A DNA stretch of 64,000 bases from Rana temporaria (GCF_905171775.1 NC_053491.1:303478833-303542832), one strand, 5' to 3'. Numbered from the stretch's first letter, positions 20,715-32,239 are shown. Notes: generated from the letters alone by a model not told the origin. Numbers and translations: made by a program.

Positions 20715-22235
20715 GATAGGGGTATGAGGAAGGTTGTCCCATTTCGTCAAGGAATATGGCAGAGATTTCCGACAATTCCTTTATTCTTCAAACTTTAGAA
20801 AAGGGTTACAGGTTGGAATTCAAGAGTCTTGCCCCAACTACCCCCAACCCCCATCTGTATTCTCTACAGATGTTTCCGGACAGGAAAATATTTATTCTGT
20901 AAGAAATCTGTTGTGGCTGGAGGTCTTCATGGTAACCCTGGATCTTCAGGACGCTTATCTTCATGTACCTATCTGCCAGAGCCACCGAAGGTTCCTCAGA
21001 TTTGCGATTCCCATGGACAACGGGCCAAGTCATTGGAAATTCAATGCCCTTCCTTTCGGTCTCTCGGCAGCACCCAGAATTTTTACAAAATCGAGGAAGA
21101 GGTCATGGCCTTTTTTCGGATACAAGGTGTATCGGTCGTCCCATATCTGAACAATTTTCTGATCTTTGCACGAGACAGGGTCCCTTATCTGGGATCTGCA
21201 GTTGGTCTTGCGGATCTTTCAGAAACTAGGGTGGAAAGTCAACCAACAGAAGTCTTGTCTGGTGCCCTCCCAGAGGATACTTTTTCTGGGTTATCTAATA
21301 GACACTGTTGCTCAAAAGATATTTCTTCCCGAGGAGAACATTTTGAAACTTCTTCTCTCCGTGCAGGCCTTTAAGTTACTCCCACAGACCTCTTCGGCGT
21401 ATCATGCAGTTGTTAGGTTTAATGACTGCGGCCATCCCAGGGGACCCTGGGCCCAATTACACTCCAGACCCCTTCAGGCGTTTCTCTTACGCCATTGGGA
21501 TCGCAGGAAGAATTCTTTAGATCAGCTGGTACAGCTGCCAAGGAGAGATTTTTCTCAATCTCTCCTGGTGGGAGCAGCGTGAACACCTGCAGGGAGGGAA
21601 GAACTGGGCGCAACATGCTCCAGTAAAAATTACTACAGACGCCAGTCTGTGGGGCTGGGGTGCGCACTCTCAGGGCTGGCAGGCCCAGGGAGCTTGGTTG
21701 CCAGAGGAGGCAAGGCCACTCCTCAAACTTCAGGGAACTGCTAGCTGTGGGGAAAAGCTCTCTTGGCCCTGCAAGAGAGGGTCTGTTCAAGAGACCTATT
21801 GGTTTTCTCAGACAATGCCACTACAGTGGCGTACCTGAACAAGCAAGGGGGCACTCGCTCAGAATCACTTCTGATGCTGACACAGCAGATTCTGTCCTGG
21901 GCAGAAATCAATGTCGCCTCAATCAGAGCAGTACACATCAGGGGTTCAGAGAATGCACTGGCGGAATATCTGAGCAGAGTGAGCGTCAGTCCCAACAGGA
22001 GCTACATCAAGGCACGTTCCAGGAGATTGTGCTAAGATGGGGTCTTCCTGCAGTGGATCTTTTTGCCTCCAGTCTCAACAGAAAACTGCCGATCTTCTCG
22101 CTGGAGGGAGAGACGGTCCTTGGACGGATGCTCTCTCCTTTCCGTAGAATTTCACACTGGCCTATGCCTCACCCCTTTTCCCCCCTCTTACCTCTGGTAG
22201 TTAGAACCACTTCTGCCCGTTCCTGAATAATTTTT
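20715..22235 (+). pseudogene. DIRS-C reverse transcriptase and RNase H
   Basis: The RT fingers and palm are in 20734-21150: VTLDLQDAYLHVPI with the first catalytic Asp and WKFNALPFGLSAAPRIFTK. The second catalytic motif reads YLNN (about 21142-21153), where DIRS-F has YLDD, so both aspartates are lost. The thumb is in 21166-21582 (KLGWKVNQQKSCLVPSQRIL). RNase H is at about 21630-22000 (ITTDASLWGWGAH, VFSDNATTVAYLN). The trailing methyltransferase-like part follows DLFASSLNRKLPIF (about 22055-22100). Frameshifts occur near 21150, 21590 and 21760. Confidence 0.82.
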
Positions 22236-24699
22236 CTGATTCCCCTCTGGTGGCCCAGGAGAAGTTGGTTTTCCTCTCTGAAGACGCTCTCTGTGGATCT
22301 TCCCTGGCCCCTACCAGATCGGAAGGATCTACTCCACCCGGGATCAGTGTTGCACCCAAGCCCTCAGTTAAAAGGGTGTTCAGAGAAAGTTATTCAAACT
22401 ATCCTGGACAGCTGCAAGTTGGTCACAAGAAGAATCTATGGGAAAGTTTGGAAAACTTTTATTTCCTGGCAAAGGAAATCCGGTTTAGATTCTTTCTCCA
22501 CTCCCTGTATATTGGATTTTTTACACAGAGGAGCGAAGAAGTGACTGTCAGCACCCTTAGGGTTCAGGCCGCGGCCCTGTCTGTGTTTTCAGACAAGAGA
22601 CTAGCGGAAGATCCTTTATTCAGGAGGTTCCTTTCAGCCAGATCTAGGCATACTCCCAGGATCGTCAAACACGTGCATCCTTGGGATTTGTCATTAGTGT
22701 TAAATGCTTTAACAAGGGCTCCTTTTTGAGCCTTTGCATGAAGTTTCCCTGAAATTGATTTCCTTGAAGATTTCCTTCATTTTAGCCATTATGTCAGGGA
22801 GAAGGACTTCTGACCTACAGTCCCTTTCCCTGTAAAGACCCCCTTCCTGAGGATTTTAGAGGACAGGGTAGTGATTAGGCCTGATCCTTTCTATTTGCCC
22901 AAAGTTTCTTCTAACTTTTATAGGTCCTTCCTAGTTTCTGTTCCTCTCCCGAGAATGCGGAGGAGGAAAGATTTAGTTTCTCTTATCGTCCATGGATGGA
23001 CACAGCTCCTTAAGTCTTGACAAGTGGGTTATGTTCCCTGTTTACAGGAGAGGACTAGGCAGAAACATGTTAAATGGTTAAATACATGTTAAATTAACAG
23101 TTGAACAGCCCCGCCCAGGGGGCGGTCCCTCCAGACATAACCCTCCTCGCTGCAGCATGCAGCCTCAGTTTCGTTCTGCCTAGCAAAGGAGAAGGACGTA
23201 TGGCTCCCTTTGGGCCCAGCGCCCTGAGGAGTAATTATATTTTATTTTATTTTCACTTTTTCTTGAAGAATCTTCTTTCAACTGTCGGCTGAGTGACAGG
23301 CTGGATATTATAGATCCTTGTAGTCTACTCAGTCCGACCAGCAAGCGTGGACACACCTTTGCAAAGAGGCTTGGTCTGCCACGCTATACCTCATGACTCC
23401 TGAGGTGGCCGTGAGCTTTGCTCCGAGGTCCACATATGACTGGGCTGTGGTGTTGCCTCACTCACAGTGGACCGGGCCGACAGCTACCTCCATTGCGGTT
23501 GTAGATCTGTCAGGAATGCGTCAGCGAGTCCTCGCTCCGACGGGTAAGTACAGTGCCTCCTACTTCGGTGAGTTGGTACGGCTGGGCATTCCTGGGGTTC
23601 GGAGGTGCCCTGACAGTGGAGGAGCACTCCTCCCTTCCCTGCTCCTTTCCCTTGCTGCATTGCTAAGGCACGCTGTCCGGGGGGGGCTTTCCTGAGAGGG
23701 CTGTGTTATCTGGCACCTTTTACTGTCTGATACAGGGTTTTTCCTGTGGGGGTTTTCACTGTAAAGGCTCTAGGAGGCTTTCCCTGTTTAAAAGGTGGCG
23801 TTTGGCTGACGCTGGCGCCATTTTTTGGGAGGTTTTCAATTACATTGAAAACTCCCATTGGCGGCCATTTTGTCGTAGCCGCGCCATGTGCAGCGGGCGG
23901 CCATCTTTGCGCAGTTCCGTCCCCTAGTGCTGTATCTACGGCGCACACAGGTCCCTGCAGACGCCGCAGGGACCGTATTATTGCATTTGTGACCATATGT
24001 GTTTTTTTATCTTTTTGTCTATGGTTTATATGACTTTTTTTGTATGTCACCTTTTAAAGTCCCACCCTCAGGGGGGTACTTTTGTTTTTTCTGCTATGGA
24101 GCCATGGACCAGGTACCTGGGTAGTAAAAAAAAAAAGCAGGATAAGGCATTTATGGGTGCGCTTCTCACTGCTGTAAGGGACTCTCTTAAGCTGTTTAGT
24201 GCAGCTGTGTTTCCGCCGAGGGCTCGGTCTTTTTTTTTGGATCACAAATCAGACCGCTCTGTGTAGGTTCTCTCCTTCTTGCCCTTCTTTGATAATTTCT
24301 AAGATGCGGAATGAAAAAAGCCGCTGAGGTAGTCCCTCACCGTCTGGCGGTTCAGTGCCCTTTTGAGGAGAGCCCTTTCAGGGGATCCTCCGGGTGTCAT
24401 GTATAGCTGACCACTCTCCCTATTACGGGAGTCCCCGCTTGTATGGATCTGGCTGTTAGAAGATCCAAGGTACTGGCCCTTGTCATGTTTACCATGCTGG
24501 GGTCCGTCTTGCGGCCTATTGTGGCTACTACTCTGGAGTCTCAGTCAATTTCTGAGTGAGCCTTTTGCACCAGACAGTGGAGGAGCACCGTCTCTGTACC
24601 AAGGATATTAGGCTAGCGGACCCGTTGGTCCAGGGCCTCATATAGGTCTGTGATGCTTCTTTGAATGCTGTGCCCCTGTTATCCAGGGCTTCTGTTTCA

Positions 24700-24965
24700 G
24701 AGATGGTACGCGGTGGTGTAGTGGTTAATTCCATTACTTGTGAGCAAGAGTCATTGGTCCAAATTCCGGACACTGACACCAATCTAGCTGGAGCTTACTT
24801 TGTCACTCTCTGTGTCAGCGTGGGTTTCCTCTGGGTACTCCGGTTTCCTCCCACCCTCCAAAGACATGTGTGCATACACTGCCATAATATACATGCAAAC
24901 TTTGTGTATGTATTAGTACGGGGGCCGACAAGGGCTCAGCGGGAGGACTAAATTGTCCCTGGGTG
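24700..24965 (+). mobile_element. V-SINE-like SINE in DIRS-D
   Basis: A tRNA-like head has an A-box-like GTGGTGTAGTGGTTA and a B box, GGTCCAAATTCC. The core GTGGGTTTCCTCTGGGTACT, then CCTCCCACCCTCCAAAGACA, is the same as in the SINEs at 884-1240 and 49490-49735. The 3' end is an unrelated tail without a clear A run. Confidence 0.72.
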
Positions 24966-25079
24966 CGTAAACGCCATATGCAGTCGTCTTCCCTCCCTGC
25001 TCTAGGTGTGGGGGGGGCGGCTTACAGGTTCACAATTCAGTGAATCTCCCTGCTCTCTGACTGATGGGGGGCAGTCCTG

Positions 25080-25200
25080 CATGGTGCAGTGGTAAGCCAC
25101 CTGCACTTCGGTGCACAAGGTCATAGGATCGAATCCATTAGACCCACCATGGGGCTGCTACCTGTATCTGCGAGGTGGTCTCTTCAGAGTCCTAGATAGG
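25080..25200 (+). mobile_element. tRNA-derived SINE head
   Basis: ATGGTGCAGTGGTAAGCCAC resembles an A box and AGGATCGAATCC a B box, spaced about as in a tRNA. No poly(A) or core is recognised, so this is a partial or different SINE. Confidence 0.45.
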
Positions 25201-25479
25201 GTTTACGCCTATCCATAGAACAGAGTTCTTTTCTCGTTTATTCCTCGCCCGGCTTGTCGGTCTGTCTGAGAACAGTGTGGGACTTGTAAGTCCCACAGGG
25301 ACGCATACATGCATGTCCCGTTTTGCATATGTCACAGAATTTTCTGTGCTCCATGATGGGGGAGGGCTTCTGTCAGTCTGTGGCCCTCCCTCTTAATCTG
25401 GCGTTGGCACTGAGGGTTTTCGCCTAGGAGCTCGCAATTATCCTAACTTTGTTGGGACAGTGAGGTTTTGCCTCGTGGG

Positions 25480-27550
25480 CTTCTTGAACGACCTTCTTCT
25501 GAGGGCAGCTTCTGCCTCAGACCTAATGGAGCTGTTTATAGCCATTCAGACCCCCCGAAGTCTCGGGTGGGTGCTAAACATTTGGAGCCGGTCCTGAGTC
25601 CGACTCAAAGGGAGCGAAGGTCCTTCTTCCCCTGGAGAAATTGCAGACTCTTCAGTCTGCAGTGAGGGTATTGGCATCACGCTATCGGTCTTCTCTCCGG
25701 GTGCATGCTGGTCCGGACCTGTGGGTAGCCTTCTTCGAGGCGGTACTGTATGCCCAGTTCCACACTTGGGCTTTCCAGGAAATACTGTCCAGGTGGTAAG
25801 AAATTTCTTGTCTCTGTAATCGCCAGATTCAGGTGCGCCACCAAGTCGGAGTCTTCTGAGTTGGGACGGAGATCCCCGGATCTTCGGCCCAGGAAGTTGT
25901 TCCTTCCTTCCAGTGGTCATTGTCTACGACGGACGCAGGCCTCACGGATTGTGGGGACCCCTGGGGGGGGTCCAGTCGGCCCAGAGTCGCTGGATTTGCA
26001 TAGACCTATGGCCACAACTTCCTGAATGTGCCTGCTCTTCTGATCTTGGTGGCTACCCAGGGTCGGGGCAGGCGAGATTATGGCTCAGCGGTAGACTGCC
26101 TGCCCTGCAGGCAGTTGCCTCTGGGTTCAAGTCCAGGAAGATCTGTGTCATTGCGTGGCCCGGGCTCGCCTTGGTTTTTTTTTTTTTTCCCACTCGTGGA
26201 TCTCCTGGCCGCTCGTCTCCACCGCAAGGGTGTCGAAGTAGTGACCAGGTCTAGTGCTCTGGTACTGACGCGTAAGTTGCGCTGGTGACCCTGTGGGGGT
26301 CTGTATCAGCGGCCATATACCGTTCCTCCATTTGGTTGCTTCCTCAGGTGCTCCATAGAGTGGAGGCTGAGGGGATCCCGATGTTCCTAATCACTCCAGA
26401 TTGACATTGGCGTCCTTGGTACGCCGTTTTTGGGCGCTTCATAACGGAGGTACCCTGGCCGTCACCAGGGCGAGAGGTCCTTCTGTCTCGAGGTTCCATA
26501 CTTCCTTCTGTTGTACAGTCACTAACTTACTCAATATGGCTATTGGTAGCCAGACTTTAAGAGATCGGAGTCTGTCTGACTCGGTCATTTCAACCATGTT
26601 CAGGGCATGGTAGTTTTCTTCCAGGAGAATCTACAGTCACACCTGGCAGACCTACATCTCTTGGTGCGAAGAGATGAAGTGACGTCCACGGACGGATTCG
26701 ATGGCCAGGGTCCTGCTGTTTTTTACAGCTTGGTGTGGATCTCAAATTACTTTTAAGCACCGTTTGGGGGCAGAGTTCAACCTTGGCTGTGTTCTTTCAG
26801 TGGCCCTTTGGGGCCCGTTCCCTGGTGGGTACCTCTTTGTGCAGGGGGTTTGTCATATTCTTTCCCCTCTTGGCCCATCTCTTCCCCAATGAGTTTTGAC
26901 TCTGGTGCTCTTGGTTCCTCAGGAGCTTTCCCTTTGGAAACTTCAGAGAGATTTTCTCTTAACACTATCTCGGAAGGTGGCCCTTTTCTTCCGTTAGAGG
27001 GGTCTCTGAGCTGGCGGGCTTGTCTTGCAAGCCGCCATGCTTGATCCTCCATAAGGATTAGGTGGTGGTGCGCCCGCGACCTTCCCTTCTTCCGAAGGTG
27101 GTCTCGGACTTTCGCCTGAATAGGGGCATTGTTCCATCCTTTTTGCCCTCGGCCGGCGCATCCTACGGAGGTTGTTTTTTCATACTTCTGGCATGGTACG
27201 CGCTTTGCGGGTGTATCTACCTGCTACGGCTCCGTTTTGGAGATCTGGCCCTCTTTTGTGTCAGTGTCTGGTCCACAAAGGGCCTGGCGGTCTCGTCGAC
27301 CACCCTGTCTCGGTGGATTTGACAGACCGTCATACAGGCCCCCCTTTTTCCGGTCGCGGCACTTTTGACCAGGGCACCTGGTGCTTCCTGGGTTTTTTCC
27401 GACTTCATACGTTGGTGTCACAGGTGTACAGGGCGGCTACTTGGTCGTCCGTTCACGTTTTTTGTTTTTCAAAATTTCCTGGTTGCTGTGAGTGCATCAT
27501 ATGATGCTTTTGCCCGCTAGCGTTTGCAGGCGGCTGTTTGAGGTTGCATC
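25480..27550 (+). pseudogene. DIRS-D RT thumb to recombinase, decayed
   Basis: Recognisable segments lie in several frames. An RT-thumb-like stretch (AVLYAQFHTWAFQEILSRW) is at about 25740-25800. A methyltransferase-like piece (RRVEAEGIPMFLITPD) is at about 26350-26403 and ends at an in-frame stop. The recombinase is at 27062-27150 (VVRPRPSLLPKVVSDFRLNR), with a WIRQTV-like stretch near 27320 and SQVYRAATWSSVHVFCFSKF (27415-27475). Gag in 23180-25400 is too decayed to delimit. Many stops rule out function. Confidence 0.6.
26055..26195 (+). mobile_element. tRNA-derived SINE
   Basis: TGGCTCAGCGGTAGACTGCC matches the A-box consensus and GGTTCAAGTCC matches the B box. The unit is followed by a T run (26171-26188). 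It could be a tRNA-head SINE of a different family from the V-SINEs. It is not a functional tRNA gene, because no cloverleaf 3' half is evident. Confidence 0.55.
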
Positions 27551-28692
27551 TCCTCCGTTTGAGGAGCTCTGCTTGTTTTGGGGTGAAGTTAAAATTGGTT
27601 TTACTGATATATTTCCCACCCCTCGTTTTGACACTGCTTGGGGACGTCCCACTTGTCAAGACTTAAGGAGCTGTGTCCGTCCATGGACGATAAGAGAAAA
27701 TAGGATTTTTTTTGTACTCACCGTAAAATCCTTTTCTCTGACGTCCATGGACGGACACAGCTCCCACCCCTCCTTTTTAGGTTTGTACTGCTTGTTACGA
27801 ACTGAGGCTGCATGCTGCAGTGAGGAGGGTTATGTCTGGAGGGACCGCCCCCTGGGCGGGGCTGTTCAACTCTGTTAATTTAACATGTATTTAACCATTT
27901 AACATGTTTCTGCCTAGTCCTCTCCTGTAAACAGGGAACATAACCCACTTGTCAAGACTTAAGGAGCTGTGTCCGTCCATGGACGTCAGAGAAAAGGATT
28001 TTACGGTAAGTACAAAAAATCCTATTTTTTTTTACGTAAAGAGATGTCTGCTACTTTACCTAGAAATCCAGTGGTTTTAGGAGTTCCTGCCAACAGTATT
28101 CAGTGGCCCCAAAAGGGGATCCAAAGCGTCTAAAATCTCTATCGCTAGATGGATTAGGGAAGCTATTTGTGAAGCTTACAAAGCGGCAGGTTGTAGTCCT
28201 CCTTCTAGAATTAGGGCTCATTCAACAAGATCCATGGCTATGTCATGGGCAGAAAGAGCAGGGGCATCATGGGAACAAATTTCTAAAGCTGCCGTCTGCT
28301 CCTCTCATGTATTTTTCGAACATTATAGAGTTCAGATGCTTTCCAGCCAGGACCTCTCCTTTTGGTAGGAATGTGCTTCAGGCTGTTGTGCCTCCCTAAG
28401 GAAGGTATAGTATCTTGCTTGTCCTCTCAAGTAGCTGTCCAGGAACCTTCCAGGACAGCGTCTATATTCCCACCCTTTTTTTTCTTTCACTTGGGGGTGG
28501 TGTTTTGTTGTTTTTTTTTTTTTTTTTTTTTGTATTTTCCTCTGCCGAGTGCACTTTGGTGGAGGTTTGCTTGATCTTCTAAACAACTGCGGGTCAGAGG
28601 AAAGGGAGGGGCCTTTTAAATTGTATCTGATTTGTGTTTCCTGTAGAGGGAGGAGCCAATCATCTTAAGTAGCTGTCCTGGAAGCTTCCTGG

Positions 28693-29341
28693 AAATACCT
28701 GTACCGGTAAGACCAACGGGGGTCTTCGCTTTCGGCTGGGAAGCCGAGATCATGTTTTGATTTTTGATTTCAGGCTTTCCAGCCTGGAGGTGAGATGTTA
28801 GATCTTATGGACCCCATATCTCACTGTAAAGAGAACCTGTCATGCTTATTCCTATTACAAGGGATGTTTGCGTTCCTTTTGCAATAGAAATAAAAGTGAT
28901 CAAACGCAAGTCGCGCCCACATATGTAAACAGTGTTAACACCACACATGTGAGCTAGAGCAATAATTCTAGCCCTAGACCGCCTCTGCAACTCAAAACAT
29001 GTAACCAGTAAAAAGAAATGGGGATTTTTATGTACCGAAGTTTGATGCCATTCCATGAGCGTGTGAAATTTTGAAGCATGACATGTTGGCTAAATACTCA
29101 GCGTAATATCTTTCACATTATGTAAAAAAAAAACATGTTTGAAAAGTTGCAACGACTGCCATGTTGTTCTCTAGGGTCTGTGCTAAAAAAAAACATTAAG
29201 TGCCACCAAAAGAGAGCTCTCTTTGTGTGGGGGGAAGATAAGTTTTATTTGGGTACAGTGTTGCATGACCAAGCAATTTTTATGTGACAGTGCTGAAAAT
29301 TGGCTTGGCAGAAAGGGTAAAAGTGCTTGGTATTGAAGTAG
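28693..29341 (-). repeat. TTAA-family element, inverted partial copy
   Basis: On the minus strand this shares interior blocks with 9234-10276 and 8300 (a CACAAAGAGAGCTCTCTTTT-like stretch followed by GGTGGC). It ends TTGAAGTAG just before TTAA at 29342-29345. The segment CAGGCTTTCCAGCCTGGAGG at 28770 is another block I associate with this ranid family. The other end is lost at DIRS-C. Confidence 0.5.
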
Positions 29342-29345
29342 TTAA

Positions 29346-29681
29346 ATACATTTTTACTCAAACATTTCATATTCCTAGTGTGCCTGTTGTACCATGCATT
29401 GCTTCTTTTTGTGAAATACGTGGTGTTCCTGACAGTACCCCTGTATATTTCATACTGACCTTGCTAGGCATGGAAGCACATCCACCCCTGTAAAGTTTTC
29501 TTGCTGTGCTGGAATACCAGCCTGCCTGTCCTCCAGTGGTCAGACTTGGGCTGGCAAGCATACACTCACACAGCCATTTACTGGGAAGATCGTGGACTGC
29601 TGTCCACTCCAGTTTTCTAAGCAGGTGAGAACAGAGATTATGTGATCACTTTAAAAAAAAAAAAAAAAAGTCTAGAAACAA
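29346..29681. other. No gene recognised
   Basis: Ordinary-composition DNA ending in an A run at 29652-29669. No recognisable coding or repeat family. Confidence 0.4.
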
Positions 29682-29818
29682 CATTTCTCTTATTGTCCAT
29701 GGACGGACACCGCTCCTTAAATCTTGACAAGTGGGTTATGTTCCCTGTTTACAGGAGAGGACTAGGCAGTAACATGTTAGATAATTAAATACATGTTACA
29801 TTAACTGAGTTGAAAAAA
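29680..29818 (+). repeat. Isolated DIRS-D-type left edge
   Basis: TTTCTCTTATTGTCCATGGA, then AGGAGAGGACTAGGCAGTAA, repeats the left edge of DIRS-D (22977-23100). The sequence leaves similarity after TTAACTGAGTTGAAAA. It is a terminal fragment without internal sequence. Confidence 0.8.
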
Positions 29819-30302
29819 GAGGAAAGGTCTGGTGTCCCCAGTAACACACTGCCATCCCTATTACATATAGCCAAAACAAAAGTATTCACCTTGGGACTTT
29901 AAATGAAGTGGGTAACGTTTCCGCCAGTAAAGATAACAGTAATTAATAGTATATAATTTATTCAAGTAAAATTGTTTACAGGCGTAAAGTAAAATTGTTA
30001 CATAGATAACACCAACAATTGCCAATTGAAAAGATACATGAACAATAAATATTAATACACAAGTATAATATTGGACAGTGTACATGGGCATCGTACTACC
30101 CGACTAGACTAGTTTTGCAAGATCCAGCTCGCTTTTCAGGGGTGTGTAACACTGTACCTAGGATGAAAAAGTATGTTTGGCAATATGACACAGTATTTGT
30201 TGTAGAGGCACAGGGTAGGAGGGGTTGTAGGTCCCCATACTCGCCACTGAGCTTGACCATGGCTGCAGGTGTGCGGCCCCAAGACGGCAGCAGCAGGTGC
30301 CT
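29819..30302. other. Unrecognised, AT-rich then mixed
   Basis: TGGGACTTTAAATGAAGTGG near 29892 resembles TGGGACTTTAAATGAGATGC near 32975, so both may be pieces of one unknown repeat. No gene. Confidence 0.35.
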
Positions 30303-30860
30303 TACCATGCATGCATATTCTTGGCCCTTAAGTGCAAAACTTTACATTTATCAACATTAAACCTCATTTGCCACTTAGTTGCCCGATTAGTGCATTGAGG
30401 TTGACTTATAAGTTTGGATACATCCTGTAAGGACGTTATTCCCCTGCATAGCTTGGTGTCATCGGTAGAGATAACAACATTTTTACTTTTAATCCCAGAC
30501 CCTATATCATGTTTTAAAGATATTAAAAAGTTGGGGGTCCCAGCACTAAACCTTGAGGTACACCACTGATGACCTGCTCCATTTAAAGTCCCAAACCCCA
30601 CCCCCCTCTTTTTAACACTGATAACCTTAGACCATTCAGAGTAAACATTTATTAACCACTACTCTTATAGCCAATTTTCTATCCATTTAGAAATCTATCT
30701 TTCCAAGATTGTAGACTTTATCTTACACATGAGCCTCGTGTGGGGAACTTGTCAAACGCTTTTGCAAAGTCCAGGTATACCACGTCCGCAGTCACCCCTC
30801 TGTCCAAGGTTTTATGGGTGAGAACACCCATGCGATCTGATTCTAGTCTGTGGGGGGGGG
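30303..30860 (-). pseudogene. CR1-type LINE reverse transcriptase fragment
   Basis: Minus-strand translation gives DVVYLDFAKAFD at about 30790-30755 (first catalytic Asp motif). An STDDTKL version of the F/YADD motif follows (about 30465). ATKWQMRFNVDKCKVLHLRA, typical of CR1 clade RTs, is at about 30380-30320. The FADD Ala is Thr here. Frameshifts lie between the motifs, and both element ends are missing. Confidence 0.82.
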
Positions 30861-30894
30861 AGAGAGACAAGTACCTGCAATTTTTCTGTGCGAC

Positions 30895-31030
30895 TCTAAT
30901 GCAAGTTCAGCCATACAACCTGTATAGCTGAACTCTCATCTCACACACAATGCATGTGATTGGCACCGCAAGTGCGGGTGCGAATGGCATTCGATGTCTG
31001 TGATCGCACTAGTGTGAACCTGGACTGAGT
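30895..31030. repeat. MITE arm with CTAGTGTGAACC end
   Basis: GATCGCACTAGTGTGAACCTGG at 30999-31020 repeats the right end seen at about 9000-9020. The left half is decayed. Confidence 0.4.
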
Positions 31031-31057
31031 TGGAATATAGATCACCCCCCTCCTATA

Positions 31058-31465
31058 GGCCCGTACACACGATCGGATATTCTGACAATTGTCAGACGGA
31101 CATGTTTTGTCGGATAATCCCACCGTCTGTATGCTCCATCGGACAATTGTCGGCATTTACGCCAACAAATGTTGGCTGTGCATGATCTCATATTGTCCGA
31201 CAACAGATGTGTTGCGTCTAATCATCCGATCGTGTATACACAAATCCGTCGGACTAAAATCCAAAGTACAAACACGCATGCTAAACAGACAACAATAGCA
31301 AAAGTTGCCCAAAGGGTGGCAGTAAAGAGCTGAAAAACCATGTGGCTTGGTGTATGTTGTTCTGCATACACATGGCAAAACATTTTCAGCCAAGTTCACG
31401 AACAATGCCCTTTGGACAAAAATCCACGGATTTGTCCGATGGAAGTCCGATCGTGTGTACGAGCT
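31058..31465. repeat. Harbinger-like MITE, GGCCCGTACACACGATCGGA type
   Basis: The left end reads GGCCCGTACACACGATCGGA and the right end TCCGATCGTGTGTACGAG, inverted over about 17 bp. Flanks are ATA and TTA, compatible with a mutated 3-bp TWA duplication. Interior motifs TTGTCCGA/TCGGACAA are repeated in both directions. No coding region. Confidence 0.6.
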
Positions 31466-31539
31466 TTAAAAATTACTTTTAAACTTGCTCAGGTGTAGCT
31501 GATCACCTTCTCCATGGCACACAAACAACAAGTCGGTCC

Positions 31540-32127
31540 AACTTTGAAAACACTCCCTGAACTACTGGTCCGATTTTGATCCTACTTCAGCCCATTGAAT
31601 ATAACTGAAGTCGGATTGCGGTCTTAACTGAACGGACTTTGGTATTCGGGTATTCGACTTGTCCCCTGATGATCTTGAAGGGGGAACTCCACCCCAAATG
31701 TAAAAATAAAAACTGCATGGGTTCCCCCTCCAAGACCATACCAGGCCCTTGGGTCTGGCATGAATTTTAGGGGAATCCCTCAAAAGCCATACCAGAACCT
31801 TATCTAAGCATGCAGGTCAGGAAAGGGGGTGGGGGATGAGAGAGTGCCCCCCTCCTAAACCGTACCAAGCAACATGCCCCTGACATGGAGGGGTGGGCCT
31901 TGCGCCCCCCCCCAAGCACCTTGTCCCCATGTTGATGAGGCTTCTTCCCGACAACTCTGGTCATTGGTAGTTGGGGGTCTGTGGGTGGGGGGCTTTTAAC
32001 AAGGGGGGGGCAGATTCTGGCCCCCCACCCTTTGTGAATGAGTATGGGGGTAAATTGTACCCCTAACCCATTCACCAAAAAAAAAAAAAAAAAAAGTTTG
32101 TAATGTCAGTAGTTCCTGATGAACCCA
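31540..32127. repeat. GC-rich interspersed frog-type repeat
   Basis: The stretch has a recurrent style (CATACCAGGCCCTTGGGTCT, CCTTGTCCCCATGTTGATGA, GGGGGTCTGTGGGTGGGGGG) that I associate with a common ranid interspersed repeat. It ends in an A run at 32079-32095. Long minus-strand frames here are low-complexity and unsupported. Confidence 0.45.
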
Positions 32128-32234
32128 GTTGTATCCCCTGAAAGACCAAGGGCTCGGATTGCCGAGCCCTTGGTCTTTCAGGGGATACAACACTAGGGAT
32201 ATGACGCAGCGGCTCAGATTGCTGAGCCGCTGCG
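32128..32234. repeat. Two adjacent hairpins with the same loop
   Basis: Hairpin 1 has perfect 30-bp arms at 32128-32157 and 32162-32191. Hairpin 2 has perfect 13-bp arms at 32205-32217 and 32222-32234 (CGCAGCGGCTCAG). Both have the loop ATTG, and both have GCTC just before the last bases of the 5' arm. Confidence 0.9.
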
Positions 32235-32239
32235 CCTAT

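Larger units (their letters stand above)
22977..28027 (+). mobile_element. DIRS-D, full-length DIRS element inside DIRS-C
   Basis: The left edge TTTCTCTTATCGTCCATGGA lies at 22977. The right edge TTTTACGGTAAGTACAAAAA, then ATCCTAT, ends near 28025. The internal complementary region (27655-27790) is the complement of the left edge fused to the complement of the right edge. Inverted repeats of about 170 bp run from 22985 and back from 28000 (CTAGGCAGAAACATGTTAAA). At 5.05 kb it is a normal DIRS length including SINE insertions at 24700, 25080 and 26060. DIRS elements usually leave no target duplication and none is seen. Confidence 0.88.
22250..28399 (+). pseudogene. DIRS-C tyrosine recombinase, split by DIRS-D
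   Basis: The 5' exon-like part (22250-22976) includes GCSEKVIQTILDSCKLVTRR, then IYGKVWKTFISW and VSTLRVQAAALSVFSDKRL, and ends in RMRRRKDLVS. Coding resumes after DIRS-D at about 28028. There 28105-28399 reads SKISIARWIREAICEAYKAA, then RAHSTRSMAMSWAERAGASW with an intact H-x-x-R. It goes on to the nucleophile-region HYRV and ends VLQAVVPP at a stop at 28397-28399. The catalytic part is well preserved, unlike the core-binding part, which has frameshifts. Confidence 0.8.
18677..28692 (+). mobile_element. DIRS-C, DIRS element split by DIRS-D
   Basis: Inverted terminal repeats of about 95 bp are at 18679-18773 and 28590-28692. The left reads CCAGGACAGCTACTTGAGGG and later AATCAGATACAATTTAAAAG; the right is the complement. 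An internal complementary region lies at about 28420-28475 (CTCAAGTAGCTGTCCAGGAA). The order is gag, RT/RNase H, methyltransferase-like region, recombinase. DIRS-D occupies 22977-28027 inside the recombinase gene. The element proper is about 5 kb. Confidence 0.88.

Noticed and set aside
26055..26195. Functional tRNA gene
   Set aside because: A and B boxes are present, but no complete cloverleaf or acceptor pairing is seen; a SINE head is the better reading.
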